The translations under genes were made by a program, and so were the position numbers. This document shows, in pieces, positions 24,995-34,992 of a stretch of DNA of 64,000 nt. The stretch's first letter is position 1. Every line of letters begins with the position of its first letter. The notes beneath the pieces were generated by a model. The model saw only the letters and a program-made list of their open reading frames with translations, made no database searches and was not told where the DNA came from. The stretch comes from Stieleria magnilauensis (GTDB taxonomy: Bacteria > Planctomycetota > Planctomycetia > Pirellulales > Pirellulaceae), in NCBI GenBank assembly GCA_007753675.1, contig CP036432.1:7504233-7568232 (forward strand), read 5' to 3'.

Positions 24995-25552
24995 ATGACG
25001 TACAGCAAACAAGCATTGATTGAACTCCTGGGTTCCGAGGCACTTCAGCGTGGCGAATTCACGCTGGCGAGTGGAAAGAAGGCCTCGTACTACCTTGATT
25101 GTCGGCGCATCACGTTGCATCCCCAGGGCGCCAATCTGGTCGCCGCCGGGATGTTGGCGGAGATTCAGGCATCCGGTCCGCTGCCGGCCGCGGTTGGCGG
25201 GATGGCCATCGGCGCCGATCCGATCACCGCCGCGATCGTCACCGTGGCCGGGCAACAGAATCTTCCGCTGAAAGGTTTCATGGTCCGCAAGGAGCCGAAG
25301 GGACACGGCACGGGCAAACAGGTCGAAGGACCGGTCGAACCCGGCCAGGAAGTCGTGATCGTCGAAGACGTGATCACCAGCGGCGGCAGCGCGCTCAAAG
25401 CCGTCGAGGCGGCCGAAGCGTTCGGTTTGAAGGTCCGTGAAGTGATCGGAATCATCGACCGGCTGGCCGGTGGCGAAGCCGCGTTTGCGGCCCGCGGATT
25501 GAAACTCAAGACGCTGACCACCATTCGCGATTTCGGGATCGAGCCGGAATAG
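24995..25552 (+). CDS. pyrE: Orotate phosphoribosyltransferase
   Basis: A 185-residue enzyme converting orotate and PRPP to OMP in pyrimidine synthesis. The PRPP-binding motif VVIVEDVITSGGSALKAV (about 125-142) and the active-site region FMVRKEPKGHGTGKQVEG are both present, as is FTLASGKKASYYLDCR near the start. It is at the short end of the family (about 180-215). Its stop codon overlaps by one base the GTG start of the next gene. A second pyrimidine gene, pyrD, begins at the right edge of the window. Confidence 0.95.
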   Translation: MTYSKQALIELLGSEALQRGEFTLASGKKASYYLDCRRITLHPQGANLVAAGMLAEIQASGPLPAAVGGMAIGADPITAAIVTVAGQQNLPLKGFMVRKEPKGHGTGKQVEGPVEPGQEVVIVEDVITSGGSALKAVEAAEAFGLKVREVIGIIDRLAGGEAAFAARGLKLKTLTTIRDFGIEPE

Positions 25553-26214
25553 TGGAAACGTCGCTGCATCAACAGTTGAAACTCCACTACGCCTGCGACG
25601 CGTCGCAAACGGAAGTCGTCGTCGGGCGTTATCGGATTGATGCAGTTCGAAATGATGAATTGATCGAAGTGCAATGCGCGTCGCTTTCGGCGATCAAATC
25701 CAAAATCAACGCGCTGTTGAATCGCCACACTGTTCGGGTGGTCAAACCGATCATCCTGCGAACTCGGATCGCCAAGAAGAAGAACGCCCGCGGCAAAGTG
25801 ACGTCGCGGCGGATGAGTCCCAAACGCGGTGACACGTTGGATCTGTTCGAAGATCTGATCTATTTCACACGTGTGTTTCCGCATCCGAACCTGATTTTAG
25901 AATTGGCGTTCCTGCACGTGGAACAAACACGCGTCCCCGGTCGCCGACATCGTCGCCGCTGGCGCAAAGACTATCGCGTCGCGGATGTTTCACTCGAACA
26001 GATCGAATCGACGTTGGAACTTCGCAGTGCCGAGGACCTGTTTGAACTGGTCGGACTCGATCGCCAGACCGAGTCGTTCACGACCGAAGACATCGCCCGC
26101 GTGACCGGCCGCCCCAGGTGGTTCGCCCAAAAGATCGCCTACGTGCTCAAGCACACCCAGGCGATCGAGCCGATCGGACGCAACCGATCCGGCATTCTGT
26201 ATCGCGCGGCGTAG
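25552..26214 (+). CDS. Conserved protein translationally coupled to pyrE
   Basis: A 220-residue soluble basic protein of unrecognised function. It starts with GTG overlapping the pyrE stop (TAGTG), so coupling is likely. The first 75 residues (YACDASQTEVVVGRYRIDAV, then DELIEVQCASLSAIKSKINA) have the strand-E-x-Q pattern of restriction-endonuclease-like nucleases. A charged middle (RGKVTSRRMSPKRG, RRHRRRWRKDY) suggests nucleic-acid binding, and the C-terminal 70 residues look like a winged helix (FTTEDIARVTGRPRWFAQKI). A nuclease-like or DNA-binding role is inference only. Confidence 0.75.
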   Translation: METSLHQQLKLHYACDASQTEVVVGRYRIDAVRNDELIEVQCASLSAIKSKINALLNRHTVRVVKPIILRTRIAKKKNARGKVTSRRMSPKRGDTLDLFEDLIYFTRVFPHPNLILELAFLHVEQTRVPGRRHRRRWRKDYRVADVSLEQIESTLELRSAEDLFELVGLDRQTESFTTEDIARVTGRPRWFAQKIAYVLKHTQAIEPIGRNRSGILYRAA

Positions 26215-26380
26215 CGCATGCCAATGGCTGGCATCCCTCCGCGACCCTCTCAAACACGCAAAATTCGCGTCGTGGCCGGGAAAAGCTTATGAAATAGCTT
26301 GAAACGTCGAGTGAAAGGTGGGCTCTTTCCAACCCGTGAGCAACGTTTTGGCTTCTGACGTTCCGTCGAGACCCACCGTG

Positions 26381-29300
26381 ATGACCGTTTTTATCGCTAT
26401 CACCATCGTTTGGATCATTGTCACGCTGGTCGGCCATTTGTCATGGCTGGCCGTCGCGGCACTCTTCCACGCGATTGCGGGTCGCGACGAGGCGGCGACA
26501 ACAGTGATCGATCGCGGCGAGGATGCTCAGGCCGCAAACCGTGTGATCAGCCGCATGGCCGCGGCGCTGCTGATCAGCCCCGCCGAAGCGCAGAAACTCC
26601 GCGGCAAGATCAACCAGCTCGATCACGCCACCTGGCAGAGCACCGCCCAGCCGACAGAAGTCCAGCGGGATCTCGAAGGTCAAACCCCGGCCGCGGCGTC
26701 TGAGGTTGCCCCGATCGCTTCGTCCGCGGCTGCACCGTCGGCACGCATCAAAAACGATGCCGCCGGCGCGCGACAACCTACCCTCGACGAGTTTTTAGCG
26801 CCGCGTCCAACTGCCGCCGCCGCCACGCCCGCCGCCGCCGACACGCCCGTCGCCGAACATTCCCAAGCGACGGCCCAACCGGTTTCTCAATCGCCGACCG
26901 TTTTTTCGCCGCGTGCGTCGCTCGGCCAATCGCTGGCCGAATTCTTGGCGGCACACAACATCCGTTGGGGTGAGTTGATCGCGGGGCTGCTGATCGTCGT
27001 CTGTTCGATCGGACTGGTGATGAGTTTGTGGACCACGATCACCCAAATGCACCGCGTGATCCCCTCGTTGATTTTTCTGACCGGCAACACCGCGATCTTT
27101 GGCGCCGGGTTGTACACGCTGTTTCGCTGGCGGTTGCAGGACACCAGTCGGGCGACGCTCGTGATCGCGATGCTGTTGGTGCCCTTGGGGATCTTGACCG
27201 GGCTATCGACCGGAGGGATCGACGATGCGTCGGTGATGCTCAACGATCCGATCACCGTGTTGTCGATTCTGGGTGCCGGCGCGATCTACATCACGTTGAT
27301 TTGGCAGTCGAGTCGCGCGCTGGTCGGTTCGTCCGGCGCCCTGGCGATGACGCTCGGTGTCGCCGGCCCGGCCGCCGTGCTGCCCCTGGTGCCTGCCGCG
27401 GTCCGCGTTTGGGACGCGTCGGCTGGATATGTCGCGTACGGGGGATCGATTGCCGTCGCGCTCGCGATCACGTTGTTGATTCCACGAAACGCCGACGGGC
27501 GACTGAAAGGCAACACGTCGTGGCGCCGCGCGCTGGTGATCGGTGTTTCCACGTTTACCCTGGCCGTGCTTGCCGGATACGTCGCCTTCATGTTGCGGAG
27601 CTTTGAATCGGGTTGGCTGGGGATCGCCGTGTCGACGCTTCCCGGCGTGGTGCTGTTGGCGGCGGCGGCAGGCTCTTTGGCGGGCGATCGCCGACGCCCA
27701 AAACTGGCGCTCGCGGGAACGGTGATGGCGTCACTGGGGCTACTGGCCGGCGGTGCGCTGTTGATCCCGATGATGACATCGTCGCAGTGGCTTTGGACCT
27801 GGGCGGTTTCATTTTCAGTTGCCGCTGTGCTGGCGGCCTTTCTTCTGAATGCTCCGCGTTGGACGGTGATCGCATCGGTCCCGGTCTCGATGGCGTTCTT
27901 GCTGAGTTCGCCGGCGTGGGCCACGGATCTCGCCTGGTCGCAGTTTCCGATCTGGAAGCGTTTGGTCGGTGGCGAACCGATGTTGGCGTCGCTGTGCATC
28001 GGTGTGGTCACGATGGGGATCGCGTTGCTGTTGCGTCCGGCGGATCAACGCAAGGCAATGACCTGTACCGCGGGCGCGTGGTTGGCCTACGCAACCGCCA
28101 ATGCCGCCTTGTTGACGGTCGCTCCGACGAGCTGGATGGGAGCGATTCCCGGTTGGGTGTTGCCGGTGTTGCTGGGGCTGGCCGCCGTTGCCCTGGTCGT
28201 CGCTGCCACCCGGATCACGTTGCCGATCGATGCCAAGCTGGTCGCGGGAATCGGTTCGGCGGTGATGTTTGCCTTTTGGTTATCGATACTGAAACCGCTG
28301 GTCATCGGACAACCCTTTCCGGGTTGGATTCCCGCGATGTGGACGCTGCTGGCAACCGCGGGTGCGGGGATGGTTGCCGCGGAGACCTTGTGGAAACAAA
28401 GCACGTTGGCGACGGCGTTTCGGGCGACGGCATCCGGATTCCTGCTCGGTGCCGCGGCGGTTTCGATTTTGTTGGTGTTTGAGGCGACGGACGTTGAGGC
28501 CGTTCATCATGCCAACACACTCAAAGCGATCGCCGTGTCGTTTTCCTGTGTGCTCGCCTGGCTCTGGATCGGACTGACCGATCGTAACACGCTGCATCTG
28601 TCTTATGCCCGGTTTCACCTCATCGTGACGGCCGTCATGGTGGGCCATTATTGGTTCAATGATTCCTTGCTGACCGTTGCGGCATGGCGCAGCGGCGAGG
28701 CCTTGTGGGCGTGGTCGGGACTGGGTTGGTTGGTGGTCGTCGCGATCACCGGCCGGGACGCCCTGATCGGAGCGTTGAAAAACGTTTCGGAGGGATCGCG
28801 AGTTTCATCCTTCGTCGCTCGTTTCAGTTGGTACAACTCGGCCGAACACCCGTGGGACGTCCTGACTCGAGGGTTGGTCATTCAGACGTCAACGGTGTTA
28901 TTGGGATTGGGGGCCGCGTTGGGGTTCGGTTCGTTGGTGGTCACCGTCGGTTCGGGAACGGCGACGAGCCTGTTCAACGGATTGACACTGCCGATCGCCG
29001 TGCTGTTGGTCAGCGGTCTATTGTTGCACGGGCCGGTGTTGCACGGGCCGGTGTTGCACGGGCCGGTGTTGCACGGGCCGGTGTTGCACGGGCCGGTGTT
29101 GCACGGGCCGGTGTTGCACGGGCTGGCGTTGCATGGGCCGGTGTTGCGTGGGGGCGGCCGCCGCGACGCAGTGTTCTTCGGCCAGCGATCGGTTTTACCC
29201 TGTCTGCATTGGGCCAGCGGATTCGGTTGGATCGGATGGCAGGTCGGGATTCGGATGTTGGTCGACCCGTCGGAACAACTCGTTTTGGCGACTTCATTGG

Positions 29301-32300
29301 CGGCGGCGGGTTGCTTTGCCATCGAGGTATTGCGACGTGAATCCGAATCCGGCGATCACGCTTTTGTGTTGGGCGGTTCGACCGCCGGCGGTGTGTTTGC
29401 CGCCATTGGATTGGCGTTCCTCGCTGTGTCGTCCGGTTGCCTGTTGAGCAGCGGTTGGGTGCCGATGGTGCAGCAACGTGTTCGGCCAGATCAATTCGTC
29501 ACGCTGTCGGTCGCGGCCTGGTGGGCAACCGCTGCGATTCTGTCCGGCTGGCTCGGCCACCGCAATCGCAGCGGCGTGTTGGCGATCGTCTCGGCAATGC
29601 TGGTTCCAGCGGTGGTGATCCTGGTGATGCCGCTTTGGGTACCGGCCCAGTGGTGGGTTTGGATTCAATCCGCGGCGATCGCCAGCGGCGCGTATGCCGT
29701 CGCGTTGCGATTCATTCCTCCGCGTTTACGATCCGATCCCGATCAACCGATGCTGCCTCGGGCGATCGATGTGTCGCTGGTGGGCTGTACCGCCGTTGCG
29801 ATGGTGACTTCGCTGGGCTTGATCACGGGCATCGTGTTGCGAGACGCATCGTGGATGCAGTTGCATCATCCGACGGGATGGGTGCTGTCGACGATGACCG
29901 CATGCCTGATGCTGTTTTGGAATCGACTTGCCGGTCCGGCACTGCGGCTGGCCGGGCCGATCTCGTGGCCGATCATGCTCAGCTTGATGTCGGGCCACGT
30001 CGCGATGTGGTTCTCGTTGCTCGCGGCGCCATCGATGTTGCCGCATCAATGGTTGCCGATGGTCTGGACGACGGTGGCAGCGGTTTCGATTCTCGAAGCT
30101 TGCCGCGTTGCGTTTTGGCAGAATTCATCGGTTCGTCTGGACCGATGGCACGCCGGGCTCTTGATCGTTGGGGCGACGCTGTTGTGTTTATTTGACGGTT
30201 CGATGACCCGTGATGCCACGGTCGGTTTGATCGCCAGTATCGCCGGCGGGATCCTGGTCACGACACGTGCCGTGTTGGCCAACGGGGAGGTTCGACGCGG
30301 GCTGTCGATCACGAAACGATCGACGGTGATCACGCGGATGTTCAGTTGGTACGCGGTCGCGAGCGGGTCGGTGTTTGTGTTTCAAATCGTCGAAGCAAAT
30401 TCTCAATCGGAGTTTGTGCTTTGGACGATGCTGCTGTCGTGGATCGCGGCCTGGGTTTTGGTTTGGCGATTGGGCTGTCCCGACCAAGAGTCGGTCGAAC
30501 CGGATGCGCGGCGGAGTCGTGCGATGTTGCCCGACAGCGAGGCCGCGATGTTGGTGCTGGCGGCGTTGTCACTGGAGTTGTTGGCCGTGATGATTTCGGC
30601 GGTCGATTTCGCCCCGTTGGCGGTTGTGGACGACCCCTTGCTGTGGCTGCGATTGGGGATCGGTCTTGCCGTCGCCCTCTCAGCCAGTTTTCGGCAGGGA
30701 CGTGCCTCGGTCGGCGAGACAGCGGTGGCGACCGTTCTCGTTTCGGCGACGCTGCTGGGGATCCGAATCGGAGTCGACCGGTTCGCCCGCAGCGAAACCT
30801 TGCTCACCCTCGTTTGCCTGGTCGCACCGATGACGCTGGCCGTGATGGTGTTTTCCGCAGCGGGAATTTGCCGCGTGATCAATCGGATCGGCGTCCAGTG
30901 GAGCGGCTTGGTGGCCGAGGGGCAGCGACCGGCGTCGATTTCGATTCCGCGTTTCGCAGGCGTGTTGACCCGTGTTGCGACGGGCACGGTGATCTTGGTC
31001 GTCGCACTGACGAGTTATTTGTTGTTCGAATACAACTCCAACACCATGGTTCCGGTTGCGATCTGCGGCGTCGCCTTGTTGGCCGCTTCGCTGGCGGAAT
31101 TGGCCGAGCGGACGGGGCGTGAGATCGTTCGACACGTGGCAATGTTTGTCGCGTTGGCATCGATCGCGATGTGGGCCAGTGTGAACGTGGGCAATGATGC
31201 TCATCCGATGGTTTCGCTCTCCACACGTTGGTTCGTGGGCTGGGTATTCGTCGCGATCGGATTGTCGTTCGGCGTACCCAAGTTGCTCGGTGCGGACATC
31301 TTGGAACGATGGAAGAACGCCGTTCGAAGCGGATTTGTTTTGGCGATCTCACTGGCGATGGTGTCGTTGGTCGCGACGTTGGTCCAAGAAGCGGTCGTTC
31401 GGGTTGCCGGCCAAACTGACCAGCTGGTCAAACCCCTGATGTTGGGAATGGCGGCGACACTGGCGCTGTTGAGCGTGATGTCGACGTTGGCGGGGATTTT
31501 GAGTGGACCGGGGTATTCGTACCGAGACGCCTGGAAACTGACGGATCGGCAACGCGCCGCCTTGGTCGTTGCGGCGCAGGTGTTTGGCGGATTGACCTGG
31601 TTTCATCTGTTCCTGTGCAAGAGTCCGTTGGCGAGTCTGGGGTTGCGAGCGTATTGGCCGTACGTCGTGATGACGTTGGCGTTTGCCAGTGTGGGAATCA
31701 CCGAATGGGCGCGGCGCCGTGGCGATGAAGTGCTTGAGAAAACGCTCAAGCAGACCGCTTTGTTTTTGCCCTTGGTTCCCGTGATCGGGTTCTGGCTGAG
31801 CGGATCGTGGGTGTCGTCACTGTTCGGCGAATCCGACGGCAGTCGATGGACCTACATCCAGGGCCGCGTGTCCTATCAAGGTTTGTTGATTGCGGCGGCG
31901 CTTTACTATGGCGTCGTGTCGTTCCTGTGGAAGAGCGACCGGGCGCGGCTGGTTTCGATCATGATCGGGAACGTGGCGTTGTGGGTGATCTTGGTCCAAA
32001 CGCCGAACTGGGACTTCCTTTCCCATCCACAGGCTTGGTTGATCCCGCCGGCGGTCTGCGTGTTGGTCGCGACGCATTTTCACCGGGATGCACTGGGGGC
32101 AAAGACCGCGGCCGCGATTCGTTATGCGGCGACGTTGACGATCTATGTGACCAGCACGGCGGACATGTTGGTTCAAGGGGTCGGTTCGACGATCCTTGGC
32201 CCGATCGTCTTGATCGTGCTGGCCTTGCTGGGAGCGGGCGCCGGTGTGGCTTTGCGTGTCAAACCGTTCCTGTACCTGGGGACGACGTTCGTGTTAATCG

Positions 32301-32470
32301 GCGTGACCAGCATGGTCTGGCATGCCCAGCAACAAATCGGTGCCGTTTGGCCCTGGTGGGTCTTCGGCATCAGCAGCGGCGTGATGCTGATGGTCGGGTT
32401 GATGGCGATCGAAAAGAACAAACCGAAGCTGCGGCGCATCGCGACGGCGATGCAGCAATGGGATGCTTAA
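26381..32470 (+). CDS. Giant polytopic membrane protein with internal tandem repeat
   Basis: About 2030 residues. A first membrane helix (FIAITIVWIIVTLVGHLSWL) is followed by a soluble alanine/proline-rich stretch (about 40-205), then several dozen hydrophobic segments to the C-terminus. No catalytic motif is recognised; it resembles large multi-spanning proteins of unknown function common in planctomycetes. Residues about 880-925 consist of a near-perfect pentapeptide repeat LHGPV encoded by a 15-bp unit. The start is uncertain: GTG at 26318 or 26336 and ATG at 26381 are in frame, none with a clear ribosome site; the ATG is used because it opens the first membrane helix. Confidence 0.8.
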   Translation: MTVFIAITIVWIIVTLVGHLSWLAVAALFHAIAGRDEAATTVIDRGEDAQAANRVISRMAAALLISPAEAQKLRGKINQLDHATWQSTAQPTEVQRDLEGQTPAAASEVAPIASSAAAPSARIKNDAAGARQPTLDEFLAPRPTAAAATPAAADTPVAEHSQATAQPVSQSPTVFSPRASLGQSLAEFLAAHNIRWGELIAGLLIVVCSIGLVMSLWTTITQMHRVIPSLIFLTGNTAIFGAGLYTLFRWRLQDTSRATLVIAMLLVPLGILTGLSTGGIDDASVMLNDPITVLSILGAGAIYITLIWQSSRALVGSSGALAMTLGVAGPAAVLPLVPAAVRVWDASAGYVAYGGSIAVALAITLLIPRNADGRLKGNTSWRRALVIGVSTFTLAVLAGYVAFMLRSFESGWLGIAVSTLPGVVLLAAAAGSLAGDRRRPKLALAGTVMASLGLLAGGALLIPMMTSSQWLWTWAVSFSVAAVLAAFLLNAPRWTVIASVPVSMAFLLSSPAWATDLAWSQFPIWKRLVGGEPMLASLCIGVVTMGIALLLRPADQRKAMTCTAGAWLAYATANAALLTVAPTSWMGAIPGWVLPVLLGLAAVALVVAATRITLPIDAKLVAGIGSAVMFAFWLSILKPLVIGQPFPGWIPAMWTLLATAGAGMVAAETLWKQSTLATAFRATASGFLLGAAAVSILLVFEATDVEAVHHANTLKAIAVSFSCVLAWLWIGLTDRNTLHLSYARFHLIVTAVMVGHYWFNDSLLTVAAWRSGEALWAWSGLGWLVVVAITGRDALIGALKNVSEGSRVSSFVARFSWYNSAEHPWDVLTRGLVIQTSTVLLGLGAALGFGSLVVTVGSGTATSLFNGLTLPIAVLLVSGLLLHGPVLHGPVLHGPVLHGPVLHGPVLHGPVLHGLALHGPVLRGGGRRDAVFFGQRSVLPCLHWASGFGWIGWQVGIRMLVDPSEQLVLATSLAAAGCFAIEVLRRESESGDHAFVLGGSTAGGVFAAIGLAFLAVSSGCLLSSGWVPMVQQRVRPDQFVTLSVAAWWATAAILSGWLGHRNRSGVLAIVSAMLVPAVVILVMPLWVPAQWWVWIQSAAIASGAYAVALRFIPPRLRSDPDQPMLPRAIDVSLVGCTAVAMVTSLGLITGIVLRDASWMQLHHPTGWVLSTMTACLMLFWNRLAGPALRLAGPISWPIMLSLMSGHVAMWFSLLAAPSMLPHQWLPMVWTTVAAVSILEACRVAFWQNSSVRLDRWHAGLLIVGATLLCLFDGSMTRDATVGLIASIAGGILVTTRAVLANGEVRRGLSITKRSTVITRMFSWYAVASGSVFVFQIVEANSQSEFVLWTMLLSWIAAWVLVWRLGCPDQESVEPDARRSRAMLPDSEAAMLVLAALSLELLAVMISAVDFAPLAVVDDPLLWLRLGIGLAVALSASFRQGRASVGETAVATVLVSATLLGIRIGVDRFARSETLLTLVCLVAPMTLAVMVFSAAGICRVINRIGVQWSGLVAEGQRPASISIPRFAGVLTRVATGTVILVVALTSYLLFEYNSNTMVPVAICGVALLAASLAELAERTGREIVRHVAMFVALASIAMWASVNVGNDAHPMVSLSTRWFVGWVFVAIGLSFGVPKLLGADILERWKNAVRSGFVLAISLAMVSLVATLVQEAVVRVAGQTDQLVKPLMLGMAATLALLSVMSTLAGILSGPGYSYRDAWKLTDRQRAALVVAAQVFGGLTWFHLFLCKSPLASLGLRAYWPYVVMTLAFASVGITEWARRRGDEVLEKTLKQTALFLPLVPVIGFWLSGSWVSSLFGESDGSRWTYIQGRVSYQGLLIAAALYYGVVSFLWKSDRARLVSIMIGNVALWVILVQTPNWDFLSHPQAWLIPPAVCVLVATHFHRDALGAKTAAAIRYAATLTIYVTSTADMLVQGVGSTILGPIVLIVLALLGAGAGVALRVKPFLYLGTTFVLIGVTSMVWHAQQQIGAVWPWWVFGISSGVMLMVGLMAIEKNKPKLRRIATAMQQWDA
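29024..29143 (+). repeat. In-frame 15-bp tandem repeat (LHGPV)
   Basis: Eight consecutive copies of TTGCACGGGCCGGTG, the first six identical, the seventh with three changes and the eighth with one, followed by a decayed ninth. Each copy adds five residues and keeps the reading frame of the giant membrane protein. Confidence 0.95.
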
Positions 32471-32706
32471 CGACATTGATCGATCCCCCAACGCTGCGTG
32501 ATGAATCATTCGCAAGGCCATCTCTGCTGAGACTCGCCCTGTGACGGCTGTTCCGAACGAACGTTCGCTGCAAATCACATGCCCTCGATTTCGGCTGTGG
32601 GGGCAGCCCGAATCACGTCATGGCGGAGAGACAACGTGCATTTCCGCACGCGATTGATTCCACCGGGCACAGTGGACGCGGCTGCGAGTACAAGGCCACG
32701 GGATCG
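32471..32706. other. Intergenic region between convergent genes
   Basis: About 236 bp between the convergent ends of the giant membrane protein and the caspase-like gene. I see no gene, terminator with T-run or repeat here. Confidence 0.4.
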
Positions 32707-34185
32707 CTACTGAGCTAACCATCCCGATTCGGCTGCGACGAGCGCTTCGTATTGTGCGATGCGTTCTTCGTCGCCCAGTCGCCTCAGGTTTTCCGCCAAC
32801 AGCACGTTGTCGGCGACCCGGAGAAAGCGATTGTACTTCACGTTTTGCTTGGTCGAATCCGGTTTGGGCGTATCGGCCAGTTCACGATACCGTTTGTAGT
32901 CTCGATGCTTCTCGATCGCTGCCACAAACTCCCCAGCACGTGACGTCATCAATTCAATCGAAACGGGATTGACAACATTGGCCAGTTCCGGCCACCTGCG
33001 TTTCAAATTGTCGGCGATCTTTCGTCGTAACTGTTCCGACGACGATTCGGGGGCACGGCGGCGGGAACGTCCGCGGCGGCGTCCCTCCTCGAGCGCCTTC
33101 CAGGCGTCGACCAACCGATCGTTTCCTGTCAGGTTCAGCTGTTCGGACAGGCCTTCGAGGATCGCTGCTTGCGTCGTGGTGGCCAGGCTGAGTACCAAGT
33201 CATACGATTCTTCGTTGGAGAGAAGTTCTGAATCCCCTTCCGCGAATTTACTGTACTGGCTTAGAAACTCGCCCGATGTTTTGATCGGCAAATCAATCGT
33301 GTCGGCGGTCAAAATCGTGTAAGCATGGGCCTCGTCGAACGAAACGACGCCGTCGTGGTTGTAATCGGGCGGGTTGATCGGATCGCCCGTTCGCGACCGG
33401 CCGGACAGTGCTGCCCAAAAATAGGTGCTGTATTCGACATAGCTCGATTCGTCGACTTCCGGTGTGCAACCGGCCGCGGGGCGATCGTGGACGGTTGCGA
33501 AGAACGCGCAGCGACGTTGCGGAGAAAGCCCCCGATCGGGTTCACCGCCGTTGTAGATCAGTTTGGCGAACCCGCCGGAGTGGCACTGAACCATGATCGC
33601 GACCACGTCCACTCCGACCGCAAGCCCATCGAGCAGGCTAACAAACTCCCGCATCTTGATCGATGAATTGTTCCACGTTGCGATCGTCGTGTTGTACGGA
33701 TCCTTCGAGTCGGCACTTCGGTTGCCGTGGGCGGTGACGAACAGCAGCAGCCGATCGCCAGCGGTCATCGTGACGCCGATTTCGTCGAACCACTTGCGAA
33801 TGTTTTCCGGTCGTGTGCTGCCGCGCACTTCTGGGATGCGATGATTGCGATACGACAATCCCAGTGATGATCGACTGCCGAAGAATTCTGCCATCAAACG
33901 ATTCGCTTTGGGAATCGTTTGTGGATCCATGACCTGTACGTCCGCGCCGTTTGCGCTGCCGTCGGAGAAATAGACGTCGTTGTGCGTCTGGTCCAGATTC
34001 GTCTCGTCCAACACCCGCTGAAAGAACAGCACGTTGTTTTCCAGCGACGCTTGATTGCCCGACGGGGAGTATCCGCCGCCGATGGTCAGAAAGTAATCGG
34101 CCGCCCGCGCCGGCAGCGGTGCCAGCAGTGCCGACGCGACCGCACAACAGGACAACCGAATCGTTCGAGAGGACGTTCGTCGCAT
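32707..34185 (-). CDS. Secreted caspase-like (clan CD) peptidase with EF-hand-like loop
   Basis: A 492-residue exported protein. The signal peptide ends near residue 28 (ASALLAPLPARAADYF). The catalytic dyad of clan CD cysteine peptidases is visible: His in LLLFVTAHGNRS (about 150) and Cys in VAIMVQCHSGGF (about 196), the arrangement of legumain/C13 and caspases. A calcium-loop-like segment DYNHDGVVSFDEAH (about 272-285) follows, then a basic linker (GRRRGRSRRR) and a helical C-terminal domain. The ATG at 34185 directly precedes the signal peptide; an extra 23 codons upstream are unlikely. Substrate unknown. Confidence 0.75.
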   Translation of the reverse strand: MRRTSSRTIRLSCCAVASALLAPLPARAADYFLTIGGGYSPSGNQASLENNVLFFQRVLDETNLDQTHNDVYFSDGSANGADVQVMDPQTIPKANRLMAEFFGSRSSLGLSYRNHRIPEVRGSTRPENIRKWFDEIGVTMTAGDRLLLFVTAHGNRSADSKDPYNTTIATWNNSSIKMREFVSLLDGLAVGVDVVAIMVQCHSGGFAKLIYNGGEPDRGLSPQRRCAFFATVHDRPAAGCTPEVDESSYVEYSTYFWAALSGRSRTGDPINPPDYNHDGVVSFDEAHAYTILTADTIDLPIKTSGEFLSQYSKFAEGDSELLSNEESYDLVLSLATTTQAAILEGLSEQLNLTGNDRLVDAWKALEEGRRRGRSRRRAPESSSEQLRRKIADNLKRRWPELANVVNPVSIELMTSRAGEFVAAIEKHRDYKRYRELADTPKPDSTKQNVKYNRFLRVADNVLLAENLRRLGDEERIAQYEALVAAESGWLAQ

Positions 34186-34317
34186 CGTTCCGCCGCTTTT
34201 GTATCGGTGAGGGTTCTGGCCAAAAGGTCGCGTGAGTCGCGTCTCCGATCCCATTGTAACGCCAATTCAATCCGCGTTGCGCCGAAATGATCCAACAGCC
34301 GAGTCGCCAAACGGTCG

Positions 34318-34992
34318 TTACCGAACGCTCCGATCGGATTCGCGACGGAGCGGGACGATCTGGATCGCGTTGAACATGGAATAGGAACTTCCGTCGCGAT
34401 GGCTGATGAATTTGACGTCGTTTCCACGCCAAACGTCGAAGTCGAATGTCACGTATTGAATGCCTTCGGTCATCGGCTGCGACCGATAGCCGTGGGAGCC
34501 GTCGTTTGCCGTCGCCTTTTTGCCGATGCTTTCATCGGCGATTCTCAACTCGATGTTGGCGTTCTGATCGGGTGCGTCGCCATGGGCATACACGTACGCC
34601 CGATAGTGTCCCGGTTCCAAATCCAGGATCGTCACTTCCAAATCCTTGCAGCGGCAATTGTCATAGATGTAGCCATGGAAAACGCCCGACTGGCCTGCGA
34701 TCCCCCACGCTCCGTCGTGTCGTGAAATGCGCAGACGCGCCGTGCTCGGACGCATGTCACTCAGCCGCATGAAGTCTTTGGCCGTGGTGCCGACGCTGAC
34801 GAAGTTCCAGACGTCTCCGCTTGATCCGACGACGCCATCGTAGTGCCCGACGCCGGGGTCATGGGCAAAGCCGATATTCAACATGCCTGTCGACCGTGAC
34901 TGGGCCGACGCGCCGACGCCGCTGACGAGCGACGTGATGATCGCGAGCCCAGCGTGTAACAAGCCGTGGCGTAACTTGAAGGAACACAACAT
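34318..34992 (-). CDS. Secreted hypothetical beta-sandwich-like protein
   Basis: A 224-residue protein with a signal peptide (about 1-31, AIITSLVSGVGASAQ). The rest is rich in beta-prone segments (FVSVGTTAKDFMRL, VFHGYIYDNCRCKDLEVTIL, GHYRAYVYAHGDAP, ELRIADESIG), resembling carbohydrate-binding or other extracellular beta-sandwich domains. The CRCK pair is the only notable cysteine feature. It lies 132 bp upstream of the caspase-like gene on the same strand. Function not recognised. Confidence 0.6.
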   Translation of the reverse strand: MLCSFKLRHGLLHAGLAIITSLVSGVGASAQSRSTGMLNIGFAHDPGVGHYDGVVGSSGDVWNFVSVGTTAKDFMRLSDMRPSTARLRISRHDGAWGIAGQSGVFHGYIYDNCRCKDLEVTILDLEPGHYRAYVYAHGDAPDQNANIELRIADESIGKKATANDGSHGYRSQPMTEGIQYVTFDFDVWRGNDVKFISHRDGSSYSMFNAIQIVPLRRESDRSVR

